Source: UBA4717 sp045536775 (GTDB lineage: Bacteria; Bacillota; Clostridia; Oscillospirales; CAG-272). From it: DNA of 64,000 nt. Positions 9,150-18,705 of the stretch are shown here, in pieces. The stretch covers positions 31,904 through 95,903 of the forward strand of contig JAZSOD010000085.1 in assembly GCA_045536775.1 (NCBI GenBank), written 5' to 3'. Under the pieces are notes generated by a model. It was not told the DNA's origin. It saw nothing but the letters and a program-made list of their open reading frames with translations, and ran no database searches. Each line of letters begins with the position of its first letter. The stretch's first letter is position 1. Made by a program: the position numbers and the translations under genes.

Positions 9150-9182
9150 GCAAAAAGTAAGAGTGGTCTTTCAACCACTCTC
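9150..9182 (-). terminator. Hairpin with T-run in the rimP leader (possible attenuator)
   Basis: On the minus strand an 8-bp stem, AGAGTGGT/ACCACTCT, is followed by TACTTTTTGCC. It lies between the promoter at 9206-9234 and the rimP start at 9130, so it acts inside the 5' UTR. It looks like a weak intrinsic terminator, which would let the operon be controlled by readthrough. Confidence 0.5.
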
Positions 9183-9205
9183 CTTATCTATTTACTTACG
9201 TTAAC

Positions 9206-9234
9206 AGTATATCACTATTTAGTCAAAAAATCAA
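9206..9234 (-). promoter_or_regulatory. SigA-type promoter of the rimP-infB operon
   Basis: On the minus strand TTGATT (9229-9234), a 17-bp spacer and TATACT (9206-9211). It starts 6 bases from the end of glgP, and no terminator is visible in between, so glgP readthrough is also possible. Confidence 0.75.
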
Positions 9235-9239
9235 GCCTT

Positions 9240-11681
9240 TTACTTAATTTTTTTACTTTTTGAATCGATTTTTTCATTAAAATCATTTTTTTGTGCGTAA
9301 GAATAATAAAACTCTCCCTCGGGTCTTATTTTCCACACCTTTTCGGCATAAGTTACTACCGATCTGTCAGAGGAAAAAACGCCGGATGAGGCAAGATTAT
9401 AAAGCCCCTTCACGCCCGTTCGTTCTCTGTCTGTAAAATCGTTTATAGCTCTCAATCGAGTTTTGTGATAAGGATGAAAATCCTTAAGAACAAAATATCT
9501 GTCTGGCTGGTTTGAATTCAACAACGAATCATACAGATCGGCAAATGAATTCTCTGTACCGAGTGAATTAATAACAAAATCAAGAAGCCTTTTTATCTTA
9601 GGATTTTTCTCATAAATCCCGAGAGGATCGTATGATGGGCGAAGCTTATCAAGCTCCTCTACCGTCGCTCCGAAAATATAGTTATTTTCCCTACCCGCTT
9701 CATTTACAATTTCTACGTTAGCTCCGTCGAGCGTACCGAGAGTAAGCGCCCCGTTCAACATCATTTTCATATTACCAGTCCCGCTTGCTTCGCATCCCGC
9801 GGTCGATATCTGCTCGGATATATCTGCAGCCGCAACAAGCATTTCTGCATAAGAAACGTTATAACCGGTAATAAAGTGAAGATTCAGGTGTTTTTTCACT
9901 ACGTCATCTGATGATATAAGTCTCTCTATAGAGCAAATCAGCTTGATTATGTCTTTGGCTATCTTATAGCCGGGTGCCGCCTTTCCCCCGATAAGAACCG
10001 TAACAGGCACGTCGGGCTTCAGAGTGCCGTCCTTAATGTCAAAATACATCTGAAGAACCGAAAGTCCATTCATCAGTTGTCTTTTATATTCGTGTATTCG
10101 TTTTATTTGTATATCAAACACGGAATCCGGATCTATGCTTACTCCCTCTCGGTCACAAACGTAATCGGAAAGCACTCTTCGTCTGAAGCTTTTGATCCTA
10201 TTGAATTCCGAAACAACTTCAGCATCAGTAACCTTCTTTTTTATTGACTCAAGCTTTGTAAGATCATATAGCCAACCATCACCTTCTGTAAGCTTAGAAA
10301 CGAAATGAGACATTTCCGGATTTGCTACTCCAAGCCAACGTCGTTGTGTGATTCCGTTAGTAACATTAATGATTTTTCCGGGATAAAGCTTGTTCCAATT
10401 CCCGAAAAGCTCGGCTTTAATAATGTCGGTATGAAGCTTAGCGACGCCGTTTACGCATACGCACATATACATAGCAATATTTGCCATATGAATTTTTCCG
10501 TTTGAAATTATGTGCATTTTTTGAGTTTGATCATCTGACAACTCAGTCTCGGCGAGATCGGATTTGAGCATATCATCAAGCTTGGCTACGTAAACGTATA
10601 CTTTCCCAAGAATCGACTTGAACAGCTTTTCATCCCAATTTTCAAGCGCCTCTGCCATTATTGTATGATTAGTGTAAGCAAACACTTTTTTAGCTATTTT
10701 GAATGCTGAGCCAAAATCAATTCCTTCTTCTTCGCAAAGGGTATAAAGTAGCGCGGGAATTGCTATGACGGGGTGAGTATCGTTTAACTGAAATACGTTT
10801 TCGTCTGAAAATTTTGAAAAATCTTCACCGTGTATCTTTTTATATGCTTTAATTACGTCTTTGATAGAAGCGTAAGCAAAAAAATACTCCTGTCTGAGTC
10901 TTAATTTTTTACCATCGTCTTTATCGTCTGCAGGATAAAGCACTCTCGATATATTTTCCGCCTCGTTTTTTACTTTGAGTGCATCGTTGTATTTTTGCTC
11001 GTTGAACAACTTAAAATTAAAAGGAGAAACAGGAGTTGACTCCCACAAACGTACTGTTGTTGCAAAATTATTCTTATAACCGTAAACGGGAACGTCGTAC
11101 GGAACGGCAATTACTTTCATATCATCAAATTCAACAGTTACAGATTCGTCGTCTCTTTTGATCGACCAAGCATCACCGTAAGCAGTCCAGTCATCAGGAT
11201 ATTCGGTTTGTTCACCATTTTCGATACCCTGCTTAAATATACCGTACTTGTATCTGATTCCGTACCCCATAACGGGCAAGGCAAGAGTGGCGGCCGAATC
11301 CATAAAGCACGCCGCCAGTCTTCCGAGACCACCATTACCAAGCCCCGCGTCCTCAACCTTTTTAAGTTTTCCGAATTCACCACCAAGCTTGCTTATCGAT
11401 TCCTTTGCTTTATCGTAGAGTCCGAGTGAAATTAGGTTATTTATAATTGCGCGACCCATAAGGAATTCAGCAGAAAGATAATACGCCCTTTTCTTTGAAT
11501 TGCTCGGTACTTGTGAGCTTTTTCTGTTTCCGGCAAAGTAATCTGTTATCATTTCTCCGATTACCAAGTTCATCTCATTGAACGTAGCTTCGTTAGGGGG
11601 CTTCAAAAACCTGTTTTCTATAGTTTTCTCATATCTTTCCCAAAACGATGAGTTCAAACCTTCTTTATATTCCTCGATCAT
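9240..11681 (-). CDS. glgP: Glycogen/maltodextrin phosphorylase
   Basis: PLP-dependent phosphorylase releasing glucose-1-phosphate from alpha-1,4-glucans. 813 residues, normal length. The N-terminal domain has EDAGLGNGGLGRLAACFMDS; the PLP site is in EASGTGNMKMMLNG with the lysine near residue 639. GGAGG within the malQ 3' end precedes the start, and the two genes overlap by 17 bases, so they are co-translated. Together with malQ and the ABC importer upstream it makes a maltodextrin/glycogen use operon. Substrate preference (glycogen versus maltodextrin) cannot be told from sequence alone. Confidence 0.96.
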   Translation of the reverse strand: MIEEYKEGLNSSFWERYEKTIENRFLKPPNEATFNEMNLVIGEMITDYFAGNRKSSQVPSNSKKRAYYLSAEFLMGRAIINNLISLGLYDKAKESISKLGGEFGKLKKVEDAGLGNGGLGRLAACFMDSAATLALPVMGYGIRYKYGIFKQGIENGEQTEYPDDWTAYGDAWSIKRDDESVTVEFDDMKVIAVPYDVPVYGYKNNFATTVRLWESTPVSPFNFKLFNEQKYNDALKVKNEAENISRVLYPADDKDDGKKLRLRQEYFFAYASIKDVIKAYKKIHGEDFSKFSDENVFQLNDTHPVIAIPALLYTLCEEEGIDFGSAFKIAKKVFAYTNHTIMAEALENWDEKLFKSILGKVYVYVAKLDDMLKSDLAETELSDDQTQKMHIISNGKIHMANIAMYMCVCVNGVAKLHTDIIKAELFGNWNKLYPGKIINVTNGITQRRWLGVANPEMSHFVSKLTEGDGWLYDLTKLESIKKKVTDAEVVSEFNRIKSFRRRVLSDYVCDREGVSIDPDSVFDIQIKRIHEYKRQLMNGLSVLQMYFDIKDGTLKPDVPVTVLIGGKAAPGYKIAKDIIKLICSIERLISSDDVVKKHLNLHFITGYNVSYAEMLVAAADISEQISTAGCEASGTGNMKMMLNGALTLGTLDGANVEIVNEAGRENNYIFGATVEELDKLRPSYDPLGIYEKNPKIKRLLDFVINSLGTENSFADLYDSLLNSNQPDRYFVLKDFHPYHKTRLRAINDFTDRERTGVKGLYNLASSGVFSSDRSVVTYAEKVWKIRPEGEFYYSYAQKNDFNEKIDSKSKKIK

Positions 11682-13164
11682 CGTCAGCCTCCTCTGTGTT
11701 TGCTCGTCCGTACAGCGACGCGAGCTCCTTAATTCTTAACGCAATACTGTCGTTAAAACAGCTTTTAACAGCCCTCCATCTCCAGTTGTTTCCAAGAGTG
11801 GACGGCACATTCATTCTTCCCTCATCGCCAAGACCTATAAAATCCTGCATAGAAATAATCACGCTATCTGCATAGCTTGCAAACAGCGACCTTATTGCGC
11901 TGAAGCATATATCGCCGCTGTTTGCACAGTTAAGATAACTTTTAATAAATCCTTTTGTTTTAATATCGGATTTAAGATAATAAGACATAAAAGTCATATT
12001 GTCGTGCGTTCCGAGATATGCAAACGTATTCTTTTCATAATTGTGCGGAAGATATTCACTGTCCGGCGTTGAGTCGAAACCAAACTCAAGTATTTTCATA
12101 CCCGGGTAACCGGTCCTTCGCAACAGTTCTTTTACTCCTTCATCTATAAAACCAAGATCTTCTGCAATGATCTCAGTATTACCCAAGCTTGACTCGACCG
12201 CATTAAAAAAGTCTATACCGGGTCCATCATACCATTTGCCGTTCTTGGCACTTGTTTCACCTGCATCAATGGCATAATAGGCTGAAAATCCGCGGAAATG
12301 GTCTATACGAATATAGTCATATAGCTTTGAATTCATAGCAAAGCGCTTTTTCCACCACGAATACCCGTCAAGTCTCATAGCCTCCCAATCGTAAATGGGA
12401 TTTCCCCATAGCTGACCGTCAGCATTAAATGAATCGGGCGGGCAACCGGCAAGAAGCTTAGGACGCAAATCGTTATCAACCATAAACAAGCGCGGATTTT
12501 CCCAAACGTCCGCACTGTCAGGTGCTACGTAGATCGGAATGTCTCCGATTATACTTATTCCGTTTTTATTGGCGTAAGATTTAAGTTTGAACCACTGTTC
12601 AAAGAACCAAAACTCAACAACACGCCAGAAATTGACCTCGTCGGGATGAGTGTCGTAAAATTCCGTCACTTCACCGCTTCCGATTCGCTTGAATTCTTTT
12701 TTCCATTCGGATAATCCAACAAAATCCGAAAATGCTTTGATAGACATAAATACGGCAAAGCTATCAAGCCACCAAGAATTTTTAATACAAAATTCCTCGT
12801 AGCGCGGATCATTGAGGTTAAAACGCGATACGGCTTTTCTAAGAAGCTTATATCTGTTAATATATAATATTCCGTAATTAACGCTATCGACAGGAGCACG
12901 CTCGGTTATAAGCTCGCTTTTTGTAATAAAACCTTCATTACAGAGCATCTCGGGAGAAACGAAATACGGGTTCCCGGCGAAGCTTGAAAAAGACTGATAC
13001 GGTGAGTCGCCGTATCCCGTTATCCCAAGCGGAAGTATCTGCCACAAGCTCTGTCCGCTTTTCTTCAAAAAATCAACGAAATCATAAGCATCCGGTCCAA
13101 GATCCCCTATTCCGTACTCCGACGGTAATGATGATATATGCAACAGCGTTCCGCATTTTCTCAT
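11665..13164 (-). CDS. malQ: 4-alpha-glucanotransferase (amylomaltase)
   Basis: GH77 enzyme that disproportionates maltodextrins into longer chains and glucose, feeding the phosphorylase encoded next. 499 residues, normal length. The N-terminus RKCGTLLHISSLPSEYGIGDLG is typical; IRIDHFRGF holds the nucleophile Asp at about residue 288, EDLGFI the acid/base Glu, and GTHDNMT the third carboxylate. Its ATG overlaps the stop of the ATPase gene (ATGA) and its own 3' end overlaps glgP, so the three genes are one transcription unit. Confidence 0.96.
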   Translation of the reverse strand: MRKCGTLLHISSLPSEYGIGDLGPDAYDFVDFLKKSGQSLWQILPLGITGYGDSPYQSFSSFAGNPYFVSPEMLCNEGFITKSELITERAPVDSVNYGILYINRYKLLRKAVSRFNLNDPRYEEFCIKNSWWLDSFAVFMSIKAFSDFVGLSEWKKEFKRIGSGEVTEFYDTHPDEVNFWRVVEFWFFEQWFKLKSYANKNGISIIGDIPIYVAPDSADVWENPRLFMVDNDLRPKLLAGCPPDSFNADGQLWGNPIYDWEAMRLDGYSWWKKRFAMNSKLYDYIRIDHFRGFSAYYAIDAGETSAKNGKWYDGPGIDFFNAVESSLGNTEIIAEDLGFIDEGVKELLRRTGYPGMKILEFGFDSTPDSEYLPHNYEKNTFAYLGTHDNMTFMSYYLKSDIKTKGFIKSYLNCANSGDICFSAIRSLFASYADSVIISMQDFIGLGDEGRMNVPSTLGNNWRWRAVKSCFNDSIALRIKELASLYGRANTEEADDDRGI

Positions 13165-14267
13165 AACAAGAGACTCTTTCCGCTAACAGAATCAAATAAA
13201 TGAATCTTATTTAGGTCCATAGCAAGTTGGATTTTTTTACCTGTGTCAACAGCCATACGAGATGGAACTCTCGCTATCATTTTTTCGCCTGCATAGGTAA
13301 AATAAATATACAGCTCAGCTCCCATCATTTCTGACATATCAACGTCTACGGTAATCTTGAATGCACTGTCTATTCCGAAAAACAGCTCTTCGCTCCTGAT
13401 ATCCTCCGGACGAATACCAACCGTAATAGTCTTACCCACATAGTTCTTAAGCTTATCCGCATACCTTCTGTCAACAAGCATTTTTCCGCCTTCGGCATAT
13501 AGGTATGCTTTCTCCTTTTCATAACCTACCGTTGCTTCAAACAGATTCATTCTCGGTGATCCGATAAATCCCGCCACAAACGTGTTTGCCGGATGATGAT
13601 ATAACGTCTTTGGTGTATCGTATTGCTGTATCACGCCATCCTTCATAACAACGATTCTGTCTGCCATCGTCATAGCCTCCACCTGATCGTGTGTAACGTA
13701 GACAAAAGTAACTCCAAGAGTTTTATGAAGGTTTGAAATAGACGCACGCATTTCACCGCGAAGCTTTGCGTCAAGATTTGATAGGGGCTCGTCAAGCAGG
13801 AAAACCTGCGGTGAGCGAACCATCGCACGACCGAGCGCTACTCTTTGACGTTGACCGCCCGATAACGCTCTCGGTTTTCTGTCAAGATATTTTTCTATAT
13901 CCAGCATTTTAGCAGCGCTTCTTACTTTTTTGTCTATTTCATTTTTGTTTATTCCTCTTAGCTTTAATCCAAAAGCAAGGTTATTGTATACTGTCATATG
14001 AGGATACAAAGCATAGCTCTGAAAAACCATCGCGATGTCACGGTCCTTGGGAGCAACGTTATTTACTTTTTTACCGCCAATCAGTAAGTCTCCCGAAGTA
14101 ACGTCCTCGAGACCCGCTATCATTCTTAGCGTAGTAGACTTACCGCAACCCGACGGACCTACAAGTATAACGAATTCCCCGTCGTTAATTTCCAAATTAA
14201 GTTCAGGTATTACTGTTACGTTACCCGAAAACGTTTTGTTTATATTTATTAGCTTAATACCTGCCAT
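13161..14267 (-). CDS. ugpC: Carbohydrate ABC importer ATP-binding protein (MsmX/UgpC/MalK type)
   Basis: Energises sugar import through the two permeases encoded upstream. 368 residues: Walker A GPSGCGKST at 37-45, signature LSGGQ at 135-139, Walker B VFLLDE near 155-160, H-loop His193, then a C-terminal TOBE/OB regulatory domain, the layout of CUT1 importers. In Bacillota this ATPase is often shared by several importers; here it is within the operon, so at least this system should use it. The ribosome binding site is weak, suggesting coupling with the permease gene 9 bases upstream. Confidence 0.94.
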   Translation of the reverse strand: MAGIKLININKTFSGNVTVIPELNLEINDGEFVILVGPSGCGKSTTLRMIAGLEDVTSGDLLIGGKKVNNVAPKDRDIAMVFQSYALYPHMTVYNNLAFGLKLRGINKNEIDKKVRSAAKMLDIEKYLDRKPRALSGGQRQRVALGRAMVRSPQVFLLDEPLSNLDAKLRGEMRASISNLHKTLGVTFVYVTHDQVEAMTMADRIVVMKDGVIQQYDTPKTLYHHPANTFVAGFIGSPRMNLFEATVGYEKEKAYLYAEGGKMLVDRRYADKLKNYVGKTITVGIRPEDIRSEELFFGIDSAFKITVDVDMSEMMGAELYIYFTYAGEKMIARVPSRMAVDTGKKIQLAMDLNKIHLFDSVSGKSLLL

Positions 14268-14276
14268 TTTACACCA

Positions 14277-15113
14277 TTAACCCTTTACCGCACCTGCGAC
14301 AACACCTTTGATAATATATTTCTGACATAACAAATAGAAGATAACCACCGGAATGATCGACAATACGAGCATTGCCATAAGCGCGCCCATATCTCTTGAG
14401 CCGTAACCGCCCTGTAAATACTGTACTGCTATCGGTATAGTCTTGTATTTATTACCGATGACTAGATACGGCAAAAGATAATCGTTCCAAACCCACATAG
14501 CGTTGAGTATAGCAACGGTTATGGCAATAGGCTTCATCATTGGAAAAACAACTAAAAAATAAAGCTGAAGCGGGGATGCACCGTCTATCATAGCAGCCTC
14601 CTCCACCTCTCTTGGTATGCCCGAAACAAAGCCGGTGAACAGAAAAACGGATAAACCGGCACCAAATCCAAGATATAACAATACTATTCCTATCGGGTTA
14701 TCAAGCTTCATTGAATTCGCGATTTTCGACATCGAAAACATAACCATCTGAAACGGTACGATCATACTGAACAAAAACAAATAGTAAAGGACCTTGGTTG
14801 CAGTATTTCTTACTCTTGAAATATACCAGGCGGCCATCGACGTAAAAAACACTATAACGGCAACAGAAGCAACGGTTATGAATAACGAATAAAAAAATGC
14901 AGACAAAAACCCTGTTTTTCTAAGACCGTTAATGTAGTTCTCAAGTCCGACGAAAGTTTCGCTATCGGGAAGCTTGAACGGTGCTGATGAAATATAGAAC
15001 TGCCCCTTAAACGAATTCATAAGCACTATTACTACGGGTGCAATAAAAATAACAGACACAATAATCAGTATAGCGTAAAGAAATGCGTCGGTGAGTTTTT
15101 TACGTGCTTCCAC
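14277..15113 (-). CDS. Carbohydrate ABC permease, MalG-like
   Basis: Inner-membrane subunit of a CUT1 sugar importer. 278 residues with six predicted transmembrane segments; the EAA-loop signature EEAAMIDGASPLQLYFLVVFPMMKP lies at about residues 192-216, where the ATPase docks. The start is a GTG just after the stop of the partner permease, with GAAGGGAGAG upstream. By context the substrate is probably a maltodextrin-type oligosaccharide. Confidence 0.93.
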   Translation of the reverse strand: MEARKKLTDAFLYAILIIVSVIFIAPVVIVLMNSFKGQFYISSAPFKLPDSETFVGLENYINGLRKTGFLSAFFYSLFITVASVAVIVFFTSMAAWYISRVRNTATKVLYYLFLFSMIVPFQMVMFSMSKIANSMKLDNPIGIVLLYLGFGAGLSVFLFTGFVSGIPREVEEAAMIDGASPLQLYFLVVFPMMKPIAITVAILNAMWVWNDYLLPYLVIGNKYKTIPIAVQYLQGGYGSRDMGALMAMLVLSIIPVVIFYLLCQKYIIKGVVAGAVKG

Positions 15114-15114
15114 T

Positions 15115-15960
15115 TCACATCTCTCCCTTCTGTTTTGTAAGCTTCTGCTGAGCGAGCGCTATAAGCGCGACTATCACGAAGAATATGACAGCTTTTGCCT
15201 GACCGACACCCTCCGACCCTACGCGATTATAAAAGGTCTTATATATGTCAAGCGCAAGCATTGCGGTTTCTTTTCCCGGAGCACCGCCGGTAAGTGCAAG
15301 ATTCTGGTCAAATAGCTTGAAAGAATTAGTGAGTGTCAGAAACGTGCATATAGCGACCGCTGATGATACCATCGGAAGAATTATATGTCTAAGCTTCTGG
15401 AAATAAGTTGCACCGTCAATATCGGCTGCTTCGAGCAGATCTCCCGGCACGTTTTGAATTCCTGCGATATATATTATCATCATATATCCGATCTGCTGCC
15501 AGTTTGTCAGAATAACGAGTCCCCAAAATCCGTATTTGGCCGCAAACGTTATATCTACGCCGAAGTATCCGAGAAAACCGTTTATGATTATCTGCCATAT
15601 ATAGCCCAGTACAATGCCGCCAATTAGATTGGGCATAAAAAATCCCGTTCTGAATACGTTAGTACCCTTCATTTGCCTTGTAAGAATGAGCGCGAGAAAA
15701 AAAGCAAATACATTTACCGTTATTACCGATACAACGGTAAATTTTACGGTAAACCACAAAGCTGATAAAAAATCCGAGCTTTGAGTGAAAATCTTAACGT
15801 AATTATCAAGACCAACAAATCTTGCGTTTGTTACGGTAGTGAAATCGCAGAACGATAACACGAGCCCCATTATAAACGGAGCGAGAAATGCTATTATAAA
15901 CGCTATGAGTGTAGGCAAAAGGAAAATCGGATAATATTTGCCGATATACTTGCGAATCAT
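15115..15960 (-). CDS. Carbohydrate ABC permease, MalF-like
   Basis: Second inner-membrane subunit of the CUT1 importer. 281 residues, six predicted transmembrane segments, and EAA loop LLEAADIDGATYFQKLRHIILP near residues 178-199. It lacks the large periplasmic insert of enterobacterial MalF, as usual in Gram-positives. Its start overlaps the binding-protein stop by 4 bases (ATGA), and only one base separates it from the next permease. Confidence 0.93.
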   Translation of the reverse strand: MIRKYIGKYYPIFLLPTLIAFIIAFLAPFIMGLVLSFCDFTTVTNARFVGLDNYVKIFTQSSDFLSALWFTVKFTVVSVITVNVFAFFLALILTRQMKGTNVFRTGFFMPNLIGGIVLGYIWQIIINGFLGYFGVDITFAAKYGFWGLVILTNWQQIGYMMIIYIAGIQNVPGDLLEAADIDGATYFQKLRHIILPMVSSAVAICTFLTLTNSFKLFDQNLALTGGAPGKETAMLALDIYKTFYNRVGSEGVGQAKAVIFFVIVALIALAQQKLTKQKGEM

Positions 15961-17285
15961 AAATTACTCTCGTTTTTCCAATCTTTTATAACTCCGTCAC
16001 GAACCTCACTCCAAGGCTTATTTCCCTGTGCGTAAGACAGGAGCGCGCTTCCGAAATTATCCTTAAAGGTCTGGCTCGGGAAAAGCGTAAAATTCCAGTC
16101 AACACTGAACTTATCCTCTCTGAGCATCCACGCATTTATCTCGCGTGCAAGCGGATCATCGGGAACCTCAGTTGAATCAAATGATGAATACGGTGTAATA
16201 AAACCGAGCTCCTCAGTAACGTACCTCTTTCCCGTTTCGCTGCTGAAAAGCCAATATAGAAAGTCATCTGCAAGCTTTTGCTTTTCTTCGCTTAAGCTTT
16301 TGTTTATGGCGAGATAATTCTCAGTACCAATACAAAGTCCCTGGCTCTCTTCACCGTCAACCCCTGTATATATGGGCATAAATCTTATATCGTTTTCCTT
16401 GATCTTATTGCCGGATATTCCCGATATCTGACTCCAAGCCCAGTTTCCGTTTTGAACCATAGCGCATTGTCCGAGCGCGAACTCTGCCATTGAGTCGGCT
16501 ACTTGCTTTGACCCCAGTAATTTAGGCGAGGTTACAGAGTAATTAATATACAGATCAAATATATTTCTGAATTCATTGTCATACATAAAATCTATGCGCT
16601 TTGTATCGTTTCCAGAAAGGTCGATTTCATTATTCTTGAATTCATAGTAAACGGGAATATTAGCAAGATGTGTCGTCCATCTCCAATCCTCTCCTGGTTT
16701 AAGAGATGTCGACGCAAAAACGCCGAGTATTCCAAGCTCACCCTTGAGCTTATCCATATCTACAACTACCTGCTCAAATATATCAAACGAGTTTATCTCG
16801 TCAACGCTGTTTACATTAACACTTTTATTCGGGTTCGTAAAATATGCCTGCATTATAGCATTGTTATAAATAATTCCGTACCCTTCGATAACCTGCGGAA
16901 TACCGTATACTCCTCCGTTATCTGTGAGCGCCAGGTCTTTATCGGCGAGGAGTGAATATAATTGCGTGTTTTTGAGATCAGCACAATAGTCCTTCCACGA
17001 AGCATATCCACGCGGACCGTTAATATGGAATATTGCAGGAGCGTCAGCTTTTGCGATTTCCGATTTTAACGTTTGTTCATAAGTGTTTGAAGCAGCCGTA
17101 ACTACGTTAAGTCTTACACCTGTTTCTTTATAATAGTCTTCTGAAAGACGGCTGTAAACCTCAGCAACCTCAGGCTTGAAGTTAAGATAATAAACGGATT
17201 TTTCCGTTTCTTTTTTACCGCATCCTGAAAGAACTGTAAGCAAAAGCGAAAGAACTGCTATAACAGATAATATCTTAGTTTTCAT
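15957..17285 (-). CDS. Sugar-binding lipoprotein of ABC importer
   Basis: Extracellular substrate-binding protein, family 1. 442 residues with a lipoprotein signal peptide: hydrophobic stretch then LSGC, with the lipidated cysteine at residue 22. The fold continues through NLNVVTAASNTYEQTLKSEI-like segments typical of CUT1 binding proteins. First gene of the operon leading to malQ and glgP. TTGGAG precedes the ATG. A weak promoter-like sequence and an imperfect CGC-ATTAAAA-GCG inverted repeat (about 17309-17321) lie upstream; the latter could be a LacI-type operator but this is only suggestive. Confidence 0.93.
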   Translation of the reverse strand: MKTKILSVIAVLSLLLTVLSGCGKKETEKSVYYLNFKPEVAEVYSRLSEDYYKETGVRLNVVTAASNTYEQTLKSEIAKADAPAIFHINGPRGYASWKDYCADLKNTQLYSLLADKDLALTDNGGVYGIPQVIEGYGIIYNNAIMQAYFTNPNKSVNVNSVDEINSFDIFEQVVVDMDKLKGELGILGVFASTSLKPGEDWRWTTHLANIPVYYEFKNNEIDLSGNDTKRIDFMYDNEFRNIFDLYINYSVTSPKLLGSKQVADSMAEFALGQCAMVQNGNWAWSQISGISGNKIKENDIRFMPIYTGVDGEESQGLCIGTENYLAINKSLSEEKQKLADDFLYWLFSSETGKRYVTEELGFITPYSSFDSTEVPDDPLAREINAWMLREDKFSVDWNFTLFPSQTFKDNFGSALLSYAQGNKPWSEVRDGVIKDWKNESNL

Positions 17286-17373
17286 AAATACTCCAATCTA
17301 CTTGTGATCGCATTAAAAGCGTATTTTTTTACACAATTAGTTTTACAACAATAATCTGAATTTATACCCAAAA

Positions 17374-17411
17374 CATAAAAAAGAGGCAGATATTTCTGCC
17401 TCTTTTTTATG
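17374..17411 (-). terminator. Terminator after clpX
   Basis: A 15-bp perfect stem containing AAAAAAGAGGCAG and its complement around a 6-nt loop gives T-runs on both strands. On the minus strand it ends the tig-clpP-clpX transcript 5 bases after the clpX stop. Confidence 0.93.
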
Positions 17412-17415
17412 TTAA

Positions 17416-18684
17416 TTATTCGTATTTTACAGCATCATTTCCTTTGACGTACGCCTCGGTTATTATTACCTTGACAACGCCGTCCATAGAGGGAACGTCA
17501 TACATAATGGAACCGAGATATTCCTCCATAATGGAACGGAGTCCTCGTGCACCCGTATTTCTTTCAATAGCAAGATGAGCGATATGGTTAAGCGCGGAGT
17601 CCTCAAATTCGAGCTCTACACCATCGTATTTGAAGAGCTTTTTGTACTGCTTTACAAGGGAGTTTTTAGGCTCAGTCAAAACACGTACAAGCGCGTTTTC
17701 ATCGAGGTGGTCAAGAGAAACAAGGACGGGAAGTCTTCCAACAAGCTCGGGTATGAGTCCGTATTTCACAATATCGTGAGGAGTTACGTCTTTATATACA
17801 CCGTGAGAAAGCTTCTCTTCCTTCTTTTTGATCTCACCATGGAAGCCAGCGGTCTGTGAGCCCTTTCGCTTTTCGATAAGATCGTCGATCTTATCGAATG
17901 CACCGCCACAAATGAAAAGAATGTTTGAGGTATCAATCTGTATAAACTCTTGATTAGGGTGCTTTCTTCCCCCTTGTGGAGGAACGTTCGAAACCGTACC
18001 CTCAAGTATCTTGAGAAGCGCTTGTTGAACTCCTTCACCCGAAACGTCGCGAGTAATGGAACGGTTTTCACTTCTTCTCGAGATCTTATCAATCTCATCT
18101 ATATAGATTATACCCATCTCAGCGCGCTTGATATCGTAATCTGCCGCCTGAATAAGTCTTAAGAGGATGTTTTCTACGTCCTCGCCAACGTAACCCGCTT
18201 CGGTAAGAGTAGTTGCGTCGGCTATAGCAAACGGTACCTTTAAGGTTTTCGCAAGAGTCTGCGCAAGGAAGGTCTTACCAACACCTGTCGGTCCGAGAAG
18301 GAGAACGTTACTCTTTTGAATTTCTACTTCAAACTCTGACGCAGTATCGTCTTTTTTCTTTTTCTTATCATTTTTGTCTGCTTGCAAAATGCGCTTGTAG
18401 TGATTGTATACCGCAACCGAAAGCGCTCTTTTCGCATCATCCTGACCGATAACATATTCATCAAGCGCCGCCTTTATCTCACGGGGCTTAGGCAGCTCCG
18501 ATATAGACGCCACTTCGTTATTGTCAGCGTTTTCCTGCTCCGAAATGAGATCATAACAGGCATCAACGCAAGCGTCACAGATGCAAGCACCTGTGACGGA
18601 TGGTATAATGAATGATACCTGATCTTCGTTTCGGCCGCAGAAAGAGCAAATTCTTTTACTTGAATCGCCGTAATTCTTAGCCAT
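17416..18684 (-). CDS. clpX: ATP-dependent Clp protease ATP-binding subunit ClpX
   Basis: AAA+ unfoldase that feeds substrates to ClpP. 422 residues. The N-terminal zinc domain has Cys13, Cys16, Cys36 and Cys39; Walker A GPTGVGKT is at 131-138, Walker B IIYIDEID near 200. A lysine-rich linker (QADKNDKKKKKDD, about 101-113) sits between the zinc domain and the AAA core. The IGF-type ClpP-docking loop corresponds to KGSQTAGF. AAAGGA upstream is the ribosome binding site. Last gene of tig-clpP-clpX. Confidence 0.97.
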   Translation of the reverse strand: MAKNYGDSSKRICSFCGRNEDQVSFIIPSVTGACICDACVDACYDLISEQENADNNEVASISELPKPREIKAALDEYVIGQDDAKRALSVAVYNHYKRILQADKNDKKKKKDDTASEFEVEIQKSNVLLLGPTGVGKTFLAQTLAKTLKVPFAIADATTLTEAGYVGEDVENILLRLIQAADYDIKRAEMGIIYIDEIDKISRRSENRSITRDVSGEGVQQALLKILEGTVSNVPPQGGRKHPNQEFIQIDTSNILFICGGAFDKIDDLIEKRKGSQTAGFHGEIKKKEEKLSHGVYKDVTPHDIVKYGLIPELVGRLPVLVSLDHLDENALVRVLTEPKNSLVKQYKKLFKYDGVELEFEDSALNHIAHLAIERNTGARGLRSIMEEYLGSIMYDVPSMDGVVKVIITEAYVKGNDAVKYE

Positions 18685-18705
18685 TTAAGTTTCCTTTATC
18701 AGATA

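Noticed and set aside
12666..12899. Short minus-strand ORF inside malQ
   Set aside because: Different frame of malQ, no start signals, no family.
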